Positions 1-8,774 of a stretch of 64,000 nt of DNA are shown piece after piece. A program made the position numbers and the translations under genes. The DNA comes from Acuticoccus sp. I52.16.1 (GTDB lineage: Bacteria; Pseudomonadota; Alphaproteobacteria; Rhizobiales; Amorphaceae), in the NCBI RefSeq assembly GCF_022865125.1, contig NZ_CP094828.1, positions 4,519,219-4,583,218 on the forward strand, written 5' to 3'. Under the pieces are notes generated by a model, which had not been told where the DNA came from, searched no databases, and was given only the letters and a program-made list of their open reading frames with translations. The stretch's first letter is position 1, and each line of letters opens with the position of its first letter.

Positions 1-535
1 TGCGCCGGCCGGGCGCGGTGTCGAACGCCTTCAGAAGGATCGTCGTCGCCGCGAGGCCGACCACCCCCGGCGTCGTCCAGCCCGCGAACGGCACCACCCG
101 CTCGGATGTGCCGGTGGCGACCACGAGCCGCGCCGCGTCGATGGAGACCGGGCCGTCACCGCCCACGCCGTCGAGCCGGAACCGGCCGCCGATGGCGAGG
201 ACCGACCAGAGCCGCACGCCCAGGAGCGGGACGGCGCCGCTGCTCGCCAGCGCCTCGCGCAGGGCGTCGCCGCGCCGGCGGTCCGGCCCTGCGCCTGCGG
301 CACCGGCAGTGCTGGCCCCCGGGTCGGGGCGTGGGTCGGGGCGTGGGTCGAGGGCGGGGACGGGGCGGGGAAGGGCGGGGCGGCGCCAGATCTGCCCGCC
401 GGCGGCGTCCGCCTCGTCCACCACCACGACGCGGGCGCCGGCCGCGCAAGCCGCGATCGCCGCCGTCGCGCCGGCCGGCCCCGCACCCACCACCGCCACG
501 TCGACGTGCAGCGGCCGCGCCGTGCCGTCGCTCAC
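1..535 (-). CDS. FAD-dependent oxidoreductase, N-terminal part only (HcnB / opine oxidase A type)
   Basis: The gene runs off the left edge of the window, so only about 178 N-terminal residues are visible. A Rossmann dinucleotide motif VVGAGPAGATAA lies near residue 15, followed by a GGQIWRRP segment and later ATGTSERVVPFAGWTTPGV, both typical of the FAD subunits of hydrogen cyanide synthase, opine and sarcosine/proline-type oxidases. The GTG start overlaps the stop of the upstream [2Fe-2S] gene as GTGA, which indicates translational coupling. An imperfect 12-bp repeat around 323-360 encodes a PDPRPDPRP stretch between the two motifs that is not expected in the family. The substrate cannot be told; a third catalytic subunit would lie outside the window. 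Confidence 0.85.
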   Translation of the reverse strand, partial: MSDGTARPLHVDVAVVGAGPAGATAAIAACAAGARVVVVDEADAAGGQIWRRPALPRPVPALDPRPDPRPDPGASTAGAAGAGPDRRRGDALREALASSGAVPLLGVRLWSVLAIGGRFRLDGVGGDGPVSIDAARLVVATGTSERVVPFAGWTTPGVVGLAATTILLKAFDTAPGRR

Positions 536-849
536 GGCCGATCCGTCAGCGTGACGGTCATCGCGGGTGCGGCGGGGGTGAGGCAGGTCTGGCGCAGCTC
601 GCCGTCGACCATCGCCACGCACTCCTGGCACGCGCCCATGAAGCAGAACGCGCCGCGCGGCATGCCGGCCGCGGGGCTGGAGCGCAACGCCACGATCCCC
701 GCGCGCAGCAACGCCACGGCCACCGTCTCGCCCGGCCGGAACGGGATGCGCGCGCCGTCGACGTCGAGGCACGCGCCGCCGTCTCCGTCTCCGCCTCCGT
801 CTCCGTCGCCGTCGACCTCACGCGCGCAGTCGGTCGGTTCGCTCATCAT
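532..849 (-). CDS. (2Fe-2S)-binding oxidoreductase subunit (HcnA / SoxA-like)
   Basis: A protein of about 105 residues whose C-terminal half carries Cys-x4-Cys-x2-Cys-x11-Cys (CFMGACQEC, then QTC), the plant-type ferredoxin [2Fe-2S] pattern of the small subunit in HcnABC-like and opine oxidases. It would pass electrons between the flavin subunits. The reading frame extends upstream to 1044, but family similarity begins only after two consecutive ATG codons at 844-849, so one of these is the start. An Asp-Gly repeat near the N terminus comes from a short CCGTCT-type repeat at 780-820. It is coupled to the FAD subunit by a GTGA overlap. Confidence 0.82.
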   Translation of the reverse strand: MMSEPTDCAREVDGDGDGGGDGDGGACLDVDGARIPFRPGETVAVALLRAGIVALRSSPAAGMPRGAFCFMGACQECVAMVDGELRQTCLTPAAPAMTVTLTDRP

Positions 850-895
850 CCCCACGCCGGTTCGTCCGCCCGCCCGGCCCTGTCCGGCAAGGCAA

Positions 896-910
896 TTGCA
901 TGCCATGCAA
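896..910. promoter_or_regulatory. Perfect 7-1-7 palindrome in the divergent promoter region
   Basis: TTGCATG-C-CATGCAA is perfectly symmetric and lies in the 145-bp gap between the divergent oxidoreductase operon and the DUF6282 gene. Its size and position fit an operator for a dimeric HTH repressor such as GntR or LacI family members. No such regulator is seen next to it, so the binding protein is unknown. Confidence 0.5.
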
Positions 911-994
911 GCGCGCTGCCGAAGGGACCGATCCGCTGCAAAATCTCGCCACGCCCACCCCCGTCGCCCGCCTCGCCGGCATGGAGCGCGCACG

Positions 995-1912
995 ATGAGC
1001 CTCGCGCCGCCGGGCGCGCATCTCCTCGTCGGCGCGATGGACAATCATGTCCATGCCTGCCCCCACATCAATGCCCGCTCGCTGGACGTGCTCACCGCGG
1101 TGCGCGAAGCGGCGGACGCCGGCATGGCCGCGCTCGGCCTGATGGACAACTTCGCCAACAGCGCCGGTTATGCCGCCCTCGCGCGGGCCGCGCTGCCGGA
1201 ACTGGCGATCGACGTCTTCGGCGGGCTCATCATGGAGCCGCCGGCGGGCGGATTGAGCGCGGAGGCGGTGCGCATCGCGCTCGCCTACGGCTACCGGCCG
1301 GGCGACGGCGCGCGGTTCGTCTCGCTGCCGACCCATCACACCCGCAACGTCGCCCGCCTGGAACGCCGCTCGCCGGCTTATGTCGAGAGCTGCCTGGCGA
1401 TCCCCGACACCGGCCCGCTGCCCGATCCGCTCCCCGAGATCCTCGACCTCGTCGCCGCGGCCGACGTCGTCTTCAACACCGGGCACGTCTCCGGCCCGGA
1501 GGCGGTGCGGCTGGTCGAGGTCGCCCGCGCGCGGGGCGTCGGGCGCATTCTGGTGCCGGCGGCGCATTACGACGCGGCCACCGTCGCGACCCTCGCGGGG
1601 TTGGGCGCGGTGTGCGAATTCTCGTTCTTCGCCGTCTCCCACGCCACGCGCATCGGCCTCACCCATGTCGACGCGGCGGCGCACGCGGTGCCGTTCGTCC
1701 ACCCGGCCGAGATCGCGGCGTCGATCGCGGCGGCGGGGCCGGAGCGGGCGATCCTCTCCTCGGACTGCGGCGTCGGCGTGCTGCCGCGGCCGGTGGAGGG
1801 GCTGCGCGAGTTCCTGGTTCTGCTGGGCCATTGCGGTGTCGCCGAGGCGGACTGCGTCACCATGGTCGCCACGACCCCGAAGCGCCTCTTCAAGGTCGGC
1901 GCGCGCGGCTGA
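995..1912 (+). CDS. DUF6282-type metal-dependent hydrolase (amidohydrolase-like)
   Basis: A 305-residue protein with an N-terminal MDNHVHACPH motif, the metal-binding His-x-His of amidohydrolase-like TIM barrels, followed by LPTHHTRN, FNTGHVSG and a late SSDCGVG segment with an acidic metal ligand. The pattern matches the DUF6282 family, whose reaction is not established. The ATG at 995 was chosen because the HVH motif should lie within the first 20 residues; the frame is open upstream but without family character. It is divergent from the [2Fe-2S]/FAD oxidase genes and is followed after 97 bp by the PhyH-like gene, so a shared catabolic role is possible but inferred. Confidence 0.72.
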   Translation: MSLAPPGAHLLVGAMDNHVHACPHINARSLDVLTAVREAADAGMAALGLMDNFANSAGYAALARAALPELAIDVFGGLIMEPPAGGLSAEAVRIALAYGYRPGDGARFVSLPTHHTRNVARLERRSPAYVESCLAIPDTGPLPDPLPEILDLVAAADVVFNTGHVSGPEAVRLVEVARARGVGRILVPAAHYDAATVATLAGLGAVCEFSFFAVSHATRIGLTHVDAAAHAVPFVHPAEIAASIAAAGPERAILSSDCGVGVLPRPVEGLREFLVLLGHCGVAEADCVTMVATTPKRLFKVGARG

Positions 1913-2009
1913 TCCGTCCCATTGCCGCGAGCGGTGCGGGGCGGGTGCTTGTGTTGTCGCCCGCGCGGCGCCACGTTGGTCGGCAAAAGATCAACTTAGG
2001 GGGGAAGTG

Positions 2010-2837
2010 ATGGGTCTGACGGAGGATCAGGTCGCGCACTATCGGCGCGAGGGTTACGTGTTCCCGGTCGAGGTGATGAGCCGGGCGGAGGCGGCCTCCT
2101 ACCGCGCCAGGCTCGAAGCGTTCGAGCGGGACAACGGCGGGCCGATCGCCGGCAACATGCGCCACAAGTCGCACCTGTTGTTCACCTGGGCCAACGAGAT
2201 CGCCCACAATCCGCGCATCGTCGACGCCGTGGCGTCGATCCTCGGGCCGGACGTCCTGCTCTGGGGCTCGTCCTTCTTCATCAAGGAGCCGAAGACGACC
2301 GCGTTCGTCTCCTGGCACCAGGACGCGACCTACTGGGGGCTCGACGGGTCGGATGTCGTCACCGCCTGGGTGGCGTTGGCGGATGCACCGGTCGAATCGG
2401 GTGCGATGACCTTCTGGCCGCGCAGCCATCAGCAGCTCCAGCTTCCCCACAAGGACACCTTCGCCGACGACAACCTCCTGTCGCGCGGGCAGGAGATCGC
2501 CGTCGAGGTGCCGCAGGACGAGGGCGTCGCCGTCCCGCTGAAGTCGGGTGAGATGAGCCTGCACCACGTGCTCCTGGTGCATGGGTCGAAGGCCAACACC
2601 ACGGCGGATCGGCGCATCGGCTTCGCGCTGCGCTACATCCCGACGCGTCTCGCCCAGACCAAGGCCGAGGACTGGGCGATGCTCGTCCGCGGCAAGGACA
2701 CCTACGGCCACTTCCAGCTCGAGCCGCAACCGGTCGCCGATCTCGACGACGCCGCACGCGCCGCGCACGCCCGCTCGATGGGCGCGCAGGTGGCCGCGCT
2801 GTACGAAGGCACCGACCGCACGGCGTTCCGAGCGTGA
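2010..2837 (+). CDS. Phytanoyl-CoA dioxygenase (PhyH) family protein
   Basis: A 275-residue Fe(II)/2-oxoglutarate oxygenase. WHQDATYW near residue 100 provides the His-x-Asp metal pair, HHVLLVHGSKAN near residue 185 the distal His, and the following RRIG the arginine that holds 2-oxoglutarate. The start at 2010 follows a strong AGGGGGGAAG ribosome-binding site. Its stop overlaps the start of the ligase gene, so the two are co-translated. PhyH enzymes hydroxylate acyl-CoAs or small molecules; the ligase neighbour suggests an acyl-type or carboxylate substrate, but this is inference. Confidence 0.85.
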   Translation: MGLTEDQVAHYRREGYVFPVEVMSRAEAASYRARLEAFERDNGGPIAGNMRHKSHLLFTWANEIAHNPRIVDAVASILGPDVLLWGSSFFIKEPKTTAFVSWHQDATYWGLDGSDVVTAWVALADAPVESGAMTFWPRSHQQLQLPHKDTFADDNLLSRGQEIAVEVPQDEGVAVPLKSGEMSLHHVLLVHGSKANTTADRRIGFALRYIPTRLAQTKAEDWAMLVRGKDTYGHFQLEPQPVADLDDAARAAHARSMGAQVAALYEGTDRTAFRA

Positions 2838-4588
2838 TCCTGCCGCCGGGCACCGAGGTCACCGCGGATGGAACGCTCTACGTTCCGGCCCAGGGCAGCC
2901 CCGCCGATCTGGCCGAGATCGAGGCGATCGGCGGGCAGAGCGTGCTGTGCGCATTGCGGGCGGCGATGGTCCGCGTCGGGCCGGACACCGTGGCGCTGGA
3001 GGATGGCGACCGTCGCCGGCTGACCTACCGGGAACTGGTGCGCGCCGCGGCGGCGATGTCGCGCGTGTTGCGCCGCGCGGTGCCGCGGGACGCGCACACG
3101 GTGGCGATCATGCTGCCGTCGAGCGCGGCGGCGGCGGTGGCCTACTACGCGGTGCTGGCCGCGGGGCTGCGCCCGGCGATGCTCAACTTCACCGCCGGCG
3201 AGGGGACGATCCGCCACGCGTTGACGGCCTGCGGGGCCTCCGCGGTGTTGACGGCCGAGCGCTTCCTCGAGATCGCCGATCTGAAGCCGCTGGCGGAAAG
3301 CCTCTCCTACACCGCCCCCGTGCTGGCGCTGGAGGAGCTGCGCGGCCGCCTGCGGCTGAGCGACAAGGCGTTCGCCGCCGCCGCGCATCCGCTCGGCCTG
3401 CTGCCGCGCCCCCAGCCGGACGACACGGCGGCGGTGATCTTCACCTCCGGCTCGGAGGGGCTGCCGAAGGGGGTGGTGCTGTCGCACCGCAACCTCCTGT
3501 CCAACTGCGCCCAGGTGCACCGCCATCTGCCGCTGTCGGTGGTGAAGGTGTTCTTCAATCCGTTGCCGGTGTTCCATTCCCTGGGCCTCGGCCCCGGCAT
3601 GATCCTGCCGCTCACCTTCGGCATCAAGCTGGCGCTGCACCCGTCACCGCTGCGCATCAAGGAGGTGACGCAGCGGATCGCCGACACCAAGGCCAACGTG
3701 CTTCTGACGACCGACACCTTCCTGCGCCAGTACGCGCGGGTGGGGGCGGACGGCTCGCTCTCGACCTTGCAATTCGCCGTGTGCGGGGCCGAGCGGGTGC
3801 GGCCGGAGACGCGCGACCTGGTGCGCTCGCGCTTCGGGTTCGAGGTGGTCGAGGGGTACGGCGTGACCGAGGCGAGCCCGGTGATCGCCGTCAACCACCC
3901 GGAGGAGGTGCGCGACGGGACCGTCGGCCGCATCGTCCCGTCCCTGGAGGCGCGGCTCGACCCGGTGCCGGGCCTCGGCGACGGCTGGCGCCTGCACGTG
4001 CGCGGTCCCAACGTGCTGAAGGGCTACCTCGGCGACGAGGGAGAGCTGACGCCGCCGGTCGACGGCTGGCACGACACCGGCGACGTCGCCGCGTTCGAGG
4101 ACGGCTACCTGACGATCCGCGGCAGGCTGAAGCGGTTCGCCAAGATCGCCGGCGAGATGACGTCGCTGGTGACGGTGGAGAACCTCGCCGGCGCGGCCTG
4201 GCCGGACCATGCGCATGCCGCCGCCGCCGTGGCGGGCGGGCGCAAGGGCGACACGATCGTCCTCCTCACCGAATATTCGGCGCCGTCGCGCGAGGCGCTG
4301 CAAGCCGAGCTGCACCGCAAAATGCTGCCCGAGCGCTACCTGCCGGCGCGCATCTACCAGGTCGAGGCGATCCCGCTGCTGGGGACCGGCAAGCTCGATA
4401 CGGTCGCCGCCACGCGCCTCGCCGAGGAGCTGGTGCACGCCGAGGACGCGGGCGTGCCACGCCCCGTCCCCGCGCCGCCCGCCACCACCGAGGGGCTCGG
4501 CGCGGCGGGCCTCGCCGCACCCGCCGGCGAGGGGGAGCGGTGCCTCCCCGTGTCCGGGTCGCGCCCGTCGACCCCGCCCGCGGCCTGA
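2834..4588 (+). CDS. AMP-dependent acyl ligase / acyl-ACP synthetase (Aas C-terminal-like)
   Basis: A 584-residue member of the acyl-adenylate superfamily. Core motifs appear in order: FTSGSEGLPKGV near residue 203 (ATP loop), GYGVTEASP near 340, WHDTGD near 418, RGRLKRFAKIAGE near 435, and GTGKLD near the end, which supplies the catalytic lysine. The layout resembles the ligase half of Aas without its acyltransferase half. The GTG start overlaps the PhyH stop. It probably activates a fatty acid or related carboxylate to an acyl-AMP and then a thioester; the acceptor (CoA or ACP) cannot be read. The last 50 residues are Pro/Ala-rich and probably disordered. Confidence 0.82.
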   Translation: MILPPGTEVTADGTLYVPAQGSPADLAEIEAIGGQSVLCALRAAMVRVGPDTVALEDGDRRRLTYRELVRAAAAMSRVLRRAVPRDAHTVAIMLPSSAAAAVAYYAVLAAGLRPAMLNFTAGEGTIRHALTACGASAVLTAERFLEIADLKPLAESLSYTAPVLALEELRGRLRLSDKAFAAAAHPLGLLPRPQPDDTAAVIFTSGSEGLPKGVVLSHRNLLSNCAQVHRHLPLSVVKVFFNPLPVFHSLGLGPGMILPLTFGIKLALHPSPLRIKEVTQRIADTKANVLLTTDTFLRQYARVGADGSLSTLQFAVCGAERVRPETRDLVRSRFGFEVVEGYGVTEASPVIAVNHPEEVRDGTVGRIVPSLEARLDPVPGLGDGWRLHVRGPNVLKGYLGDEGELTPPVDGWHDTGDVAAFEDGYLTIRGRLKRFAKIAGEMTSLVTVENLAGAAWPDHAHAAAAVAGGRKGDTIVLLTEYSAPSREALQAELHRKMLPERYLPARIYQVEAIPLLGTGKLDTVAATRLAEELVHAEDAGVPRPVPAPPATTEGLGAAGLAAPAGEGERCLPVSGSRPSTPPAA

Positions 4589-4595
4589 CGCCGGG

Positions 4596-6845
4596 CTACG
4601 ACGTCAGGCGCATGTAGAGGATCGGCAGGCGCTGCGGCAGCTGCTCCACCCGCGCGATGGGAAGGACGTTGCGCGCGCCGAAGATCTTGGCGTGCGCGGC
4701 GTCGGCGCCGGAGTCGAGCGCGATGCAGAAGGCGTCGATCCCTTGCGCGGCGAGGCTCTGCACCGCGCGGCGTGCATCCTCGACGAGGTAGCGGGGGTCG
4801 GGGCAGTCGATGTCGGAGGGCTCGCCGTCCGACAGCACCAGCACCAGGCGGCGGTGCGTCGCCTGGGCGGCGAGGTCGCGTCCGGCGTGACGCAGCGCGG
4901 CGCCGAGGCGGGTGGAGTAGCCCGGCGCGAGGCCGGCCAGCGCCTCGCGCGCCCGCCCGCCATAGTCCTCGGTGAAGTCCTTCAGGCGCGTGTAGCGCAC
5001 GTCCTCGCGCGTGTCGGAGGCGAAGGCGGCGAGGGCGAAGGCATCGCCGAGGCCGTCCATCGCCTCGGCCAGCAGGAGCGTCGCGTCGCGCTCCATGTCG
5101 AGCACGGACGTCGTGGCGCCCTTCACCCGGTCGCGGGTGGATTGCGAGGTGTCCACCAGGACCAGCACCGAGAGGCTGCGTTGGCGCCGCGCGGTCGTCT
5201 GGTAGACGCGTTCGTCCGGGGTCGAGCCGGTGCGCCGGTCGATCGCGGCGTCCAGCACGGCGTCGAGGTCCAGCGCCTCGCCCTCGATCCGGCGCTTCAG
5301 CCGCTCCGGCCGGCCGACGCGCGCGGTCTTGATGAGCGCCTCGATGCGTCGGCGCACGGCGTGGTGGCGCTCCAAGATCGCGGTGACCGTCCGCGCCGAA
5401 CCGAGCCGCGGTGCGTATTCCTTGACCGTCACCCAGTCCGCCCGCTCGCGGCCGACCTGGTAGTCATACTCCGGGTAACGCGCGACGGGGACGCCGGCGG
5501 CCGGGTCTGGGTCGGCGAGGCGCACGCTGGTGTGGCCCTCGTCCGCCTCCTCGGGGCGGTCGCGGTCGGCCGCGCCCTCGTCCTCGCGCGTCTGGCGGAT
5601 CGTCACGGCCTCGACGATCACCTCCGCCTCTTCATCTTCGGGCGGCGCCTCGCCGAAGTCCCACAGGCCGAGATTGTCGTCCCGGTAGGGCGGCTCGACG
5701 ACGTAGGTCTTGGCGTTGAACTGGACCCGCATCTGCCCCAGGTCGTTGCCCAGCACGTTGCCGATCCGGCGCGAGATCGCCGGGTCCTCCATCCGCTCCG
5801 CCGCGGCGTGGAAGAGGTCACGGCCCTTGCGCACCCACCCGTCGCGGTCCTCGAAGTCGGGGTCGATGAGGGCGCGCGCCAAGCGGGCGAAGAGGGACGG
5901 CGCGGTCGCCGGGCCGGACGGGTGGGCGATGTGGAAGGGGAGCCACAGGCGCTTCAGACCCGGCAGCTCGCGCATCGCCAGCGCCTCCACGCGCGCGTCC
6001 TCGATCAGCGAAACGACGGCGACCTGCATCGGCTTCAGCTGACCGACCGGAAAGCGCGCGCCAGTGAAGCGGATGTGCGCGCCGACGTGGGCGAGCGCTG
6101 CGCGGAAGACGTCCTGCGCCGCCTCGCCGCGGTAGCCGGGGAAGGTCGGCGGCATGCGGATGAGACCTTCCGCGAAGCCGGGGCGCCGCCGCTGCGGCTC
6201 GGGCGCGCCGGGGGCCGGCTCGCGGATCGGGACGTGCACGTCGAAGAGGGCGCAGAGGTAGGCCTTCAGCCGCCTCTCGTGGTCGGCGAAGACGACCTCG
6301 CCGGCCTCGCGAGCCAGCCAGCGCGCGGCCTCCGGGCGATCGAACGAGAAGAAGGCGGCGCGGCGCTCGGTGTCGCCGCCCGCCTCGCGCACGCCCGCCA
6401 GCAGCCACGCCTCCAGGCCGGAGAGATCGAGCGTGCCGAGCAGCGTCGCCATCCGCTCGCCGACCGCGGCGACGGAATCCGGCGCCATCGCCGCGAAGCG
6501 CTGCATCAGCCCCAGCCAGGAGCGGAAGCGCAGCGGGTCGGCGAACCGCCGCGCCGCATCGCCGGCGGCGTCGGCGACGCGCTCGCCCGAGCGCCGGCCC
6601 GCTTTGACGACGACCGCCGAGACCGTGTCGGCCATCTCGATCGCCGGCTCGGGGCCGACGGCCGCGGCGACCTCGGCGGCCGCGCGCTCGTAGGCGGCCA
6701 CGAGGGAGGCGCCGTAGCCGGCCCCGTCCAGCTTGCGCACCGCGCGCAGGTAGGGCGCCAGGAACGGCGGCGCGAACGCGGCGGGTGCAGCCGGCGGTGC
6801 CTGCGGTGTGCCGACCACCTTCAGGAACGGCGCCCTCCCGGCCAC
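4596..6845 (-). CDS. VWA-domain protein of the NorD/CbbO type
   Basis: A 749-residue protein whose C-terminal 190 residues form a von Willebrand A domain with a MIDAS motif VDTSQST and a later LSDGEPSD. The N-terminal part is alpha-helical without recognisable catalytic motifs, and an acidic linker rich in Glu/Asp sits near the middle. NorD and CbbO pair with a MoxR-class ATPase to load or remodel metal or multimeric enzymes (NO reductase, Rubisco). Here the ATPase is the gene just upstream, 3 bp away, and no NO reductase or Rubisco gene is present. The partner is therefore inferred to be the amidase or urease. It starts with GTG and is the last gene of the amide/urea train. Confidence 0.82.
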   Translation of the reverse strand: MAGRAPFLKVVGTPQAPPAAPAAFAPPFLAPYLRAVRKLDGAGYGASLVAAYERAAAEVAAAVGPEPAIEMADTVSAVVVKAGRRSGERVADAAGDAARRFADPLRFRSWLGLMQRFAAMAPDSVAAVGERMATLLGTLDLSGLEAWLLAGVREAGGDTERRAAFFSFDRPEAARWLAREAGEVVFADHERRLKAYLCALFDVHVPIREPAPGAPEPQRRRPGFAEGLIRMPPTFPGYRGEAAQDVFRAALAHVGAHIRFTGARFPVGQLKPMQVAVVSLIEDARVEALAMRELPGLKRLWLPFHIAHPSGPATAPSLFARLARALIDPDFEDRDGWVRKGRDLFHAAAERMEDPAISRRIGNVLGNDLGQMRVQFNAKTYVVEPPYRDDNLGLWDFGEAPPEDEEAEVIVEAVTIRQTREDEGAADRDRPEEADEGHTSVRLADPDPAAGVPVARYPEYDYQVGRERADWVTVKEYAPRLGSARTVTAILERHHAVRRRIEALIKTARVGRPERLKRRIEGEALDLDAVLDAAIDRRTGSTPDERVYQTTARRQRSLSVLVLVDTSQSTRDRVKGATTSVLDMERDATLLLAEAMDGLGDAFALAAFASDTREDVRYTRLKDFTEDYGGRAREALAGLAPGYSTRLGAALRHAGRDLAAQATHRRLVLVLSDGEPSDIDCPDPRYLVEDARRAVQSLAAQGIDAFCIALDSGADAAHAKIFGARNVLPIARVEQLPQRLPILYMRLTS

Positions 6846-6848
6846 GGC

Positions 6849-7646
6849 TCAGACGGCGGCGCGGATCACGGACGCCAGCGCGTCGCGGATGTCCGGATCG
6901 TCGGTGATGGGGGTGACGAGGGCGATCTGGCACGCCTCGCCGAACGGCACCCCGTGGCCGGTGAGCTTGCCGGCGTGGATCAGCATCCGCGTCGACGCGC
7001 CTTCCTCCAGCCCGTGCCCCTTCAGGTTGCGCGAGCGGGCGGCGATGGTGACGAGCTGGTCGGCCACCTTCCGCTCGACCCCCGCCTCCGCGACGATGAT
7101 CGCCGCCTCGGCCGCGCTGTCGGGATAGGCGAAGTCGATCGCGCAGAAGCGCTGCTTGGTGCTCTCCTTGAGGTCCTTGAGCACCGACTGGTAGCCCGGA
7201 TTGTAGGAGATCACGAGCTGGAAGTCGGGGTGCGCCTTCACCAGCTCCTTCTTCTTCTCCAGCGGCAGGATGCGCCGGTCGTCGGTCAGCGAGTGGATGA
7301 CGACGGTGGTGTCCTGCCGCGCCTCGACGATCTCGTCGAGGTAGCACACGGCACCCTCGCGCACCGCCGTCGTCAGCGGCCCGTCGTGCCAAACGGTCGT
7401 GTCGCCCTCCAGCAGGAAGCGGCCGACGAGGTCGGACGCGGTCATGTCCTCGTGGCACGACACGGTGACGAGCGGCCGGTCGAGCCGCCAGGCCATGTGC
7501 TCGATGAAGCGCGTCTTGCCGCAGCCGGTGGGGCCCTTCAGCATCATCGGCAGCCGCACGGCGTAGGCGGCCTCGAAGAGGCGCACCTCGTTGCCGGCGG
7601 GGCTGTAGTAGGGCTCCTCGGTGATGCGGTAGGCATCGAGCGCCAT
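6849..7646 (-). CDS. MoxR-type AAA ATPase of the AmiB/NorQ/CbbQ family
   Basis: 265 residues with Walker A GPTGCGKT at about residues 38-45, Walker B CYLDEI near residue 100, and a sensor segment ISYNPGYQ. The ATG at 7646 has an AGAGGAGGCC ribosome-binding site. Family members remodel partner enzymes together with a VWA protein, which lies directly downstream here. In Pseudomonas aeruginosa the amidase operon carries an ATPase, AmiB, right after amiE; I recall AmiB as related to this group, and the position after amiE here is the same. The name AmiB is therefore attractive but was not proven by alignment. Confidence 0.85.
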   Translation of the reverse strand: MALDAYRITEEPYYSPAGNEVRLFEAAYAVRLPMMLKGPTGCGKTRFIEHMAWRLDRPLVTVSCHEDMTASDLVGRFLLEGDTTVWHDGPLTTAVREGAVCYLDEIVEARQDTTVVIHSLTDDRRILPLEKKKELVKAHPDFQLVISYNPGYQSVLKDLKESTKQRFCAIDFAYPDSAAEAAIIVAEAGVERKVADQLVTIAARSRNLKGHGLEEGASTRMLIHAGKLTGHGVPFGEACQIALVTPITDDPDIRDALASVIRAAV

Positions 7647-7702
7647 CGGCGGCCTCCTCTTGCGGGGGTGGGGGCCGGCACCGCGCGGCGCCGGCGGATC
7701 CG

Positions 7703-8743
7703 TCAGCGGTGCGCGGCGGTCTTCTGGTTGGGGATGCCGTCCATCGGGCATTCGTCGGTGCCGACGGTGGTGCGGGTCATCGCCTCGACCATCTCGCGGG
7801 TGCCCTCCGGATCGGTGGTCCACTTGGTGTAGAAGTCGAACGGGCAGGCCGCGAGGCCCTTGTCGCCGTCGCCAGAGTTGATCATGCCGGTGTAGCCGCG
7901 GTGCAGCAACTTGAAGAGGTGGTTCTGCGACTGCCCGTTGCGGCGCGCGTCGCGGATCGCCGAGACCGACATCTGCGCATACTGGATGCCGTTCTCCTCG
8001 GTGCCGCATTCGCCCAGCGAGCGCCCGTCGAAGCCCACCAGCGCCGAGTGGCCGAAGTAGGAGTAGACCCCGTCGAAGCCGGTGGCGTTGGCCACCGCGA
8101 CGTAGGTGTTGTTGGCCCACGCCATCGCCTTGGCCATGGTGATCTGCTGTTCTTTGGCGGGGTACATGTACCCCTGGCAGCGCACGATCAGCTCGGCCCC
8201 CTTCATCGCGCAGTCGCGCCAGATTTCGGGGTAGTTGCCGTCGTCGCAGATGATCAGCGAGATCTTCATGCCCTTCGGCCCGTCCGAGACGTAGGTGCAG
8301 TTGCCGGGATACCAGCCCTCGATCGGCACCCACGGCATGATCTTGCGGTACTTCTGGACGATCTCGCCCTTGTTGTTCATCAGGATGAGCGTGTTGTACG
8401 GCGCCTTGTTCGGGTGCTCCTCGTGCCGCTCGCCGGTGAGGGAGAAGACGCCCCACACGTTCGCCGCGCGGCAGGCGGCGGCGAAGATGTCCGTCTCGTC
8501 GCCCGGGCAGGACGAGGCGGTCTCGTACATCTCCTTCTCGTCGTACATGATGCCGTGGGTCGAGTATTCGGGGAAGATCACGAGGTCCATGCCCGGCAGG
8601 CCGACCTTCATCCCTTGGATCATGTCCGCGATGTTGCGGGCATTGGCCAGCACTTCGTCCTTGGTGTGCAGGCGCGGCATCTTGTAATTGACGACGGCGA
8701 CGCCGACCGTGTCGTTGCTGGACGTAATATCACCGTGGTACAT
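7703..8743 (-). CDS. amiE: Aliphatic amidase
   Basis: 346 residues, the same length as Pseudomonas AmiE, and recognisably similar along its whole length. The nitrilase-fold catalytic triad is in register: Glu59 (FPEY), Lys134 (KYRK) and Cys166 (IICDDGN). It hydrolyses short aliphatic amides such as acetamide or propionamide to ammonia and the carboxylate in the cytoplasm. The start has an AAAGGAG site 7 bp upstream. Its position in one train with AmiC, AmiR, a urea/amide importer and urease fits nitrogen scavenging from amides and urea. Formamidase (AmiF) is a close relative, but the N-terminal match favours AmiE. Confidence 0.95.
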   Translation of the reverse strand: MYHGDITSSNDTVGVAVVNYKMPRLHTKDEVLANARNIADMIQGMKVGLPGMDLVIFPEYSTHGIMYDEKEMYETASSCPGDETDIFAAACRAANVWGVFSLTGERHEEHPNKAPYNTLILMNNKGEIVQKYRKIMPWVPIEGWYPGNCTYVSDGPKGMKISLIICDDGNYPEIWRDCAMKGAELIVRCQGYMYPAKEQQITMAKAMAWANNTYVAVANATGFDGVYSYFGHSALVGFDGRSLGECGTEENGIQYAQMSVSAIRDARRNGQSQNHLFKLLHRGYTGMINSGDGDKGLAACPFDFYTKWTTDPEGTREMVEAMTRTTVGTDECPMDGIPNQKTAAHR

Positions 8744-8774
8744 CGCTCACTCCTTTGGGGGCGTTGCAGGAAGG

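Noticed and set aside
106-2010. Long plus-strand frame of 634 residues overlapping the oxidoreductase and DUF6282 genes
   Set aside because: Arg/Pro/Ala-rich product without any family motif; it is the GC-rich shadow of genes on both strands.
4596-7646. norDQ genes as evidence for denitrification
   Set aside because: No norB or norC lies nearby; the ATPase and VWA genes belong to the amidase/urease train.
4209-7832. 1207-residue plus-strand frame opposite the VWA and AAA ATPase genes
   Set aside because: Composition is typical of an antisense shadow of a GC-rich gene (His, Arg, Val and Asp rich) and the opposite strand carries clear domains.
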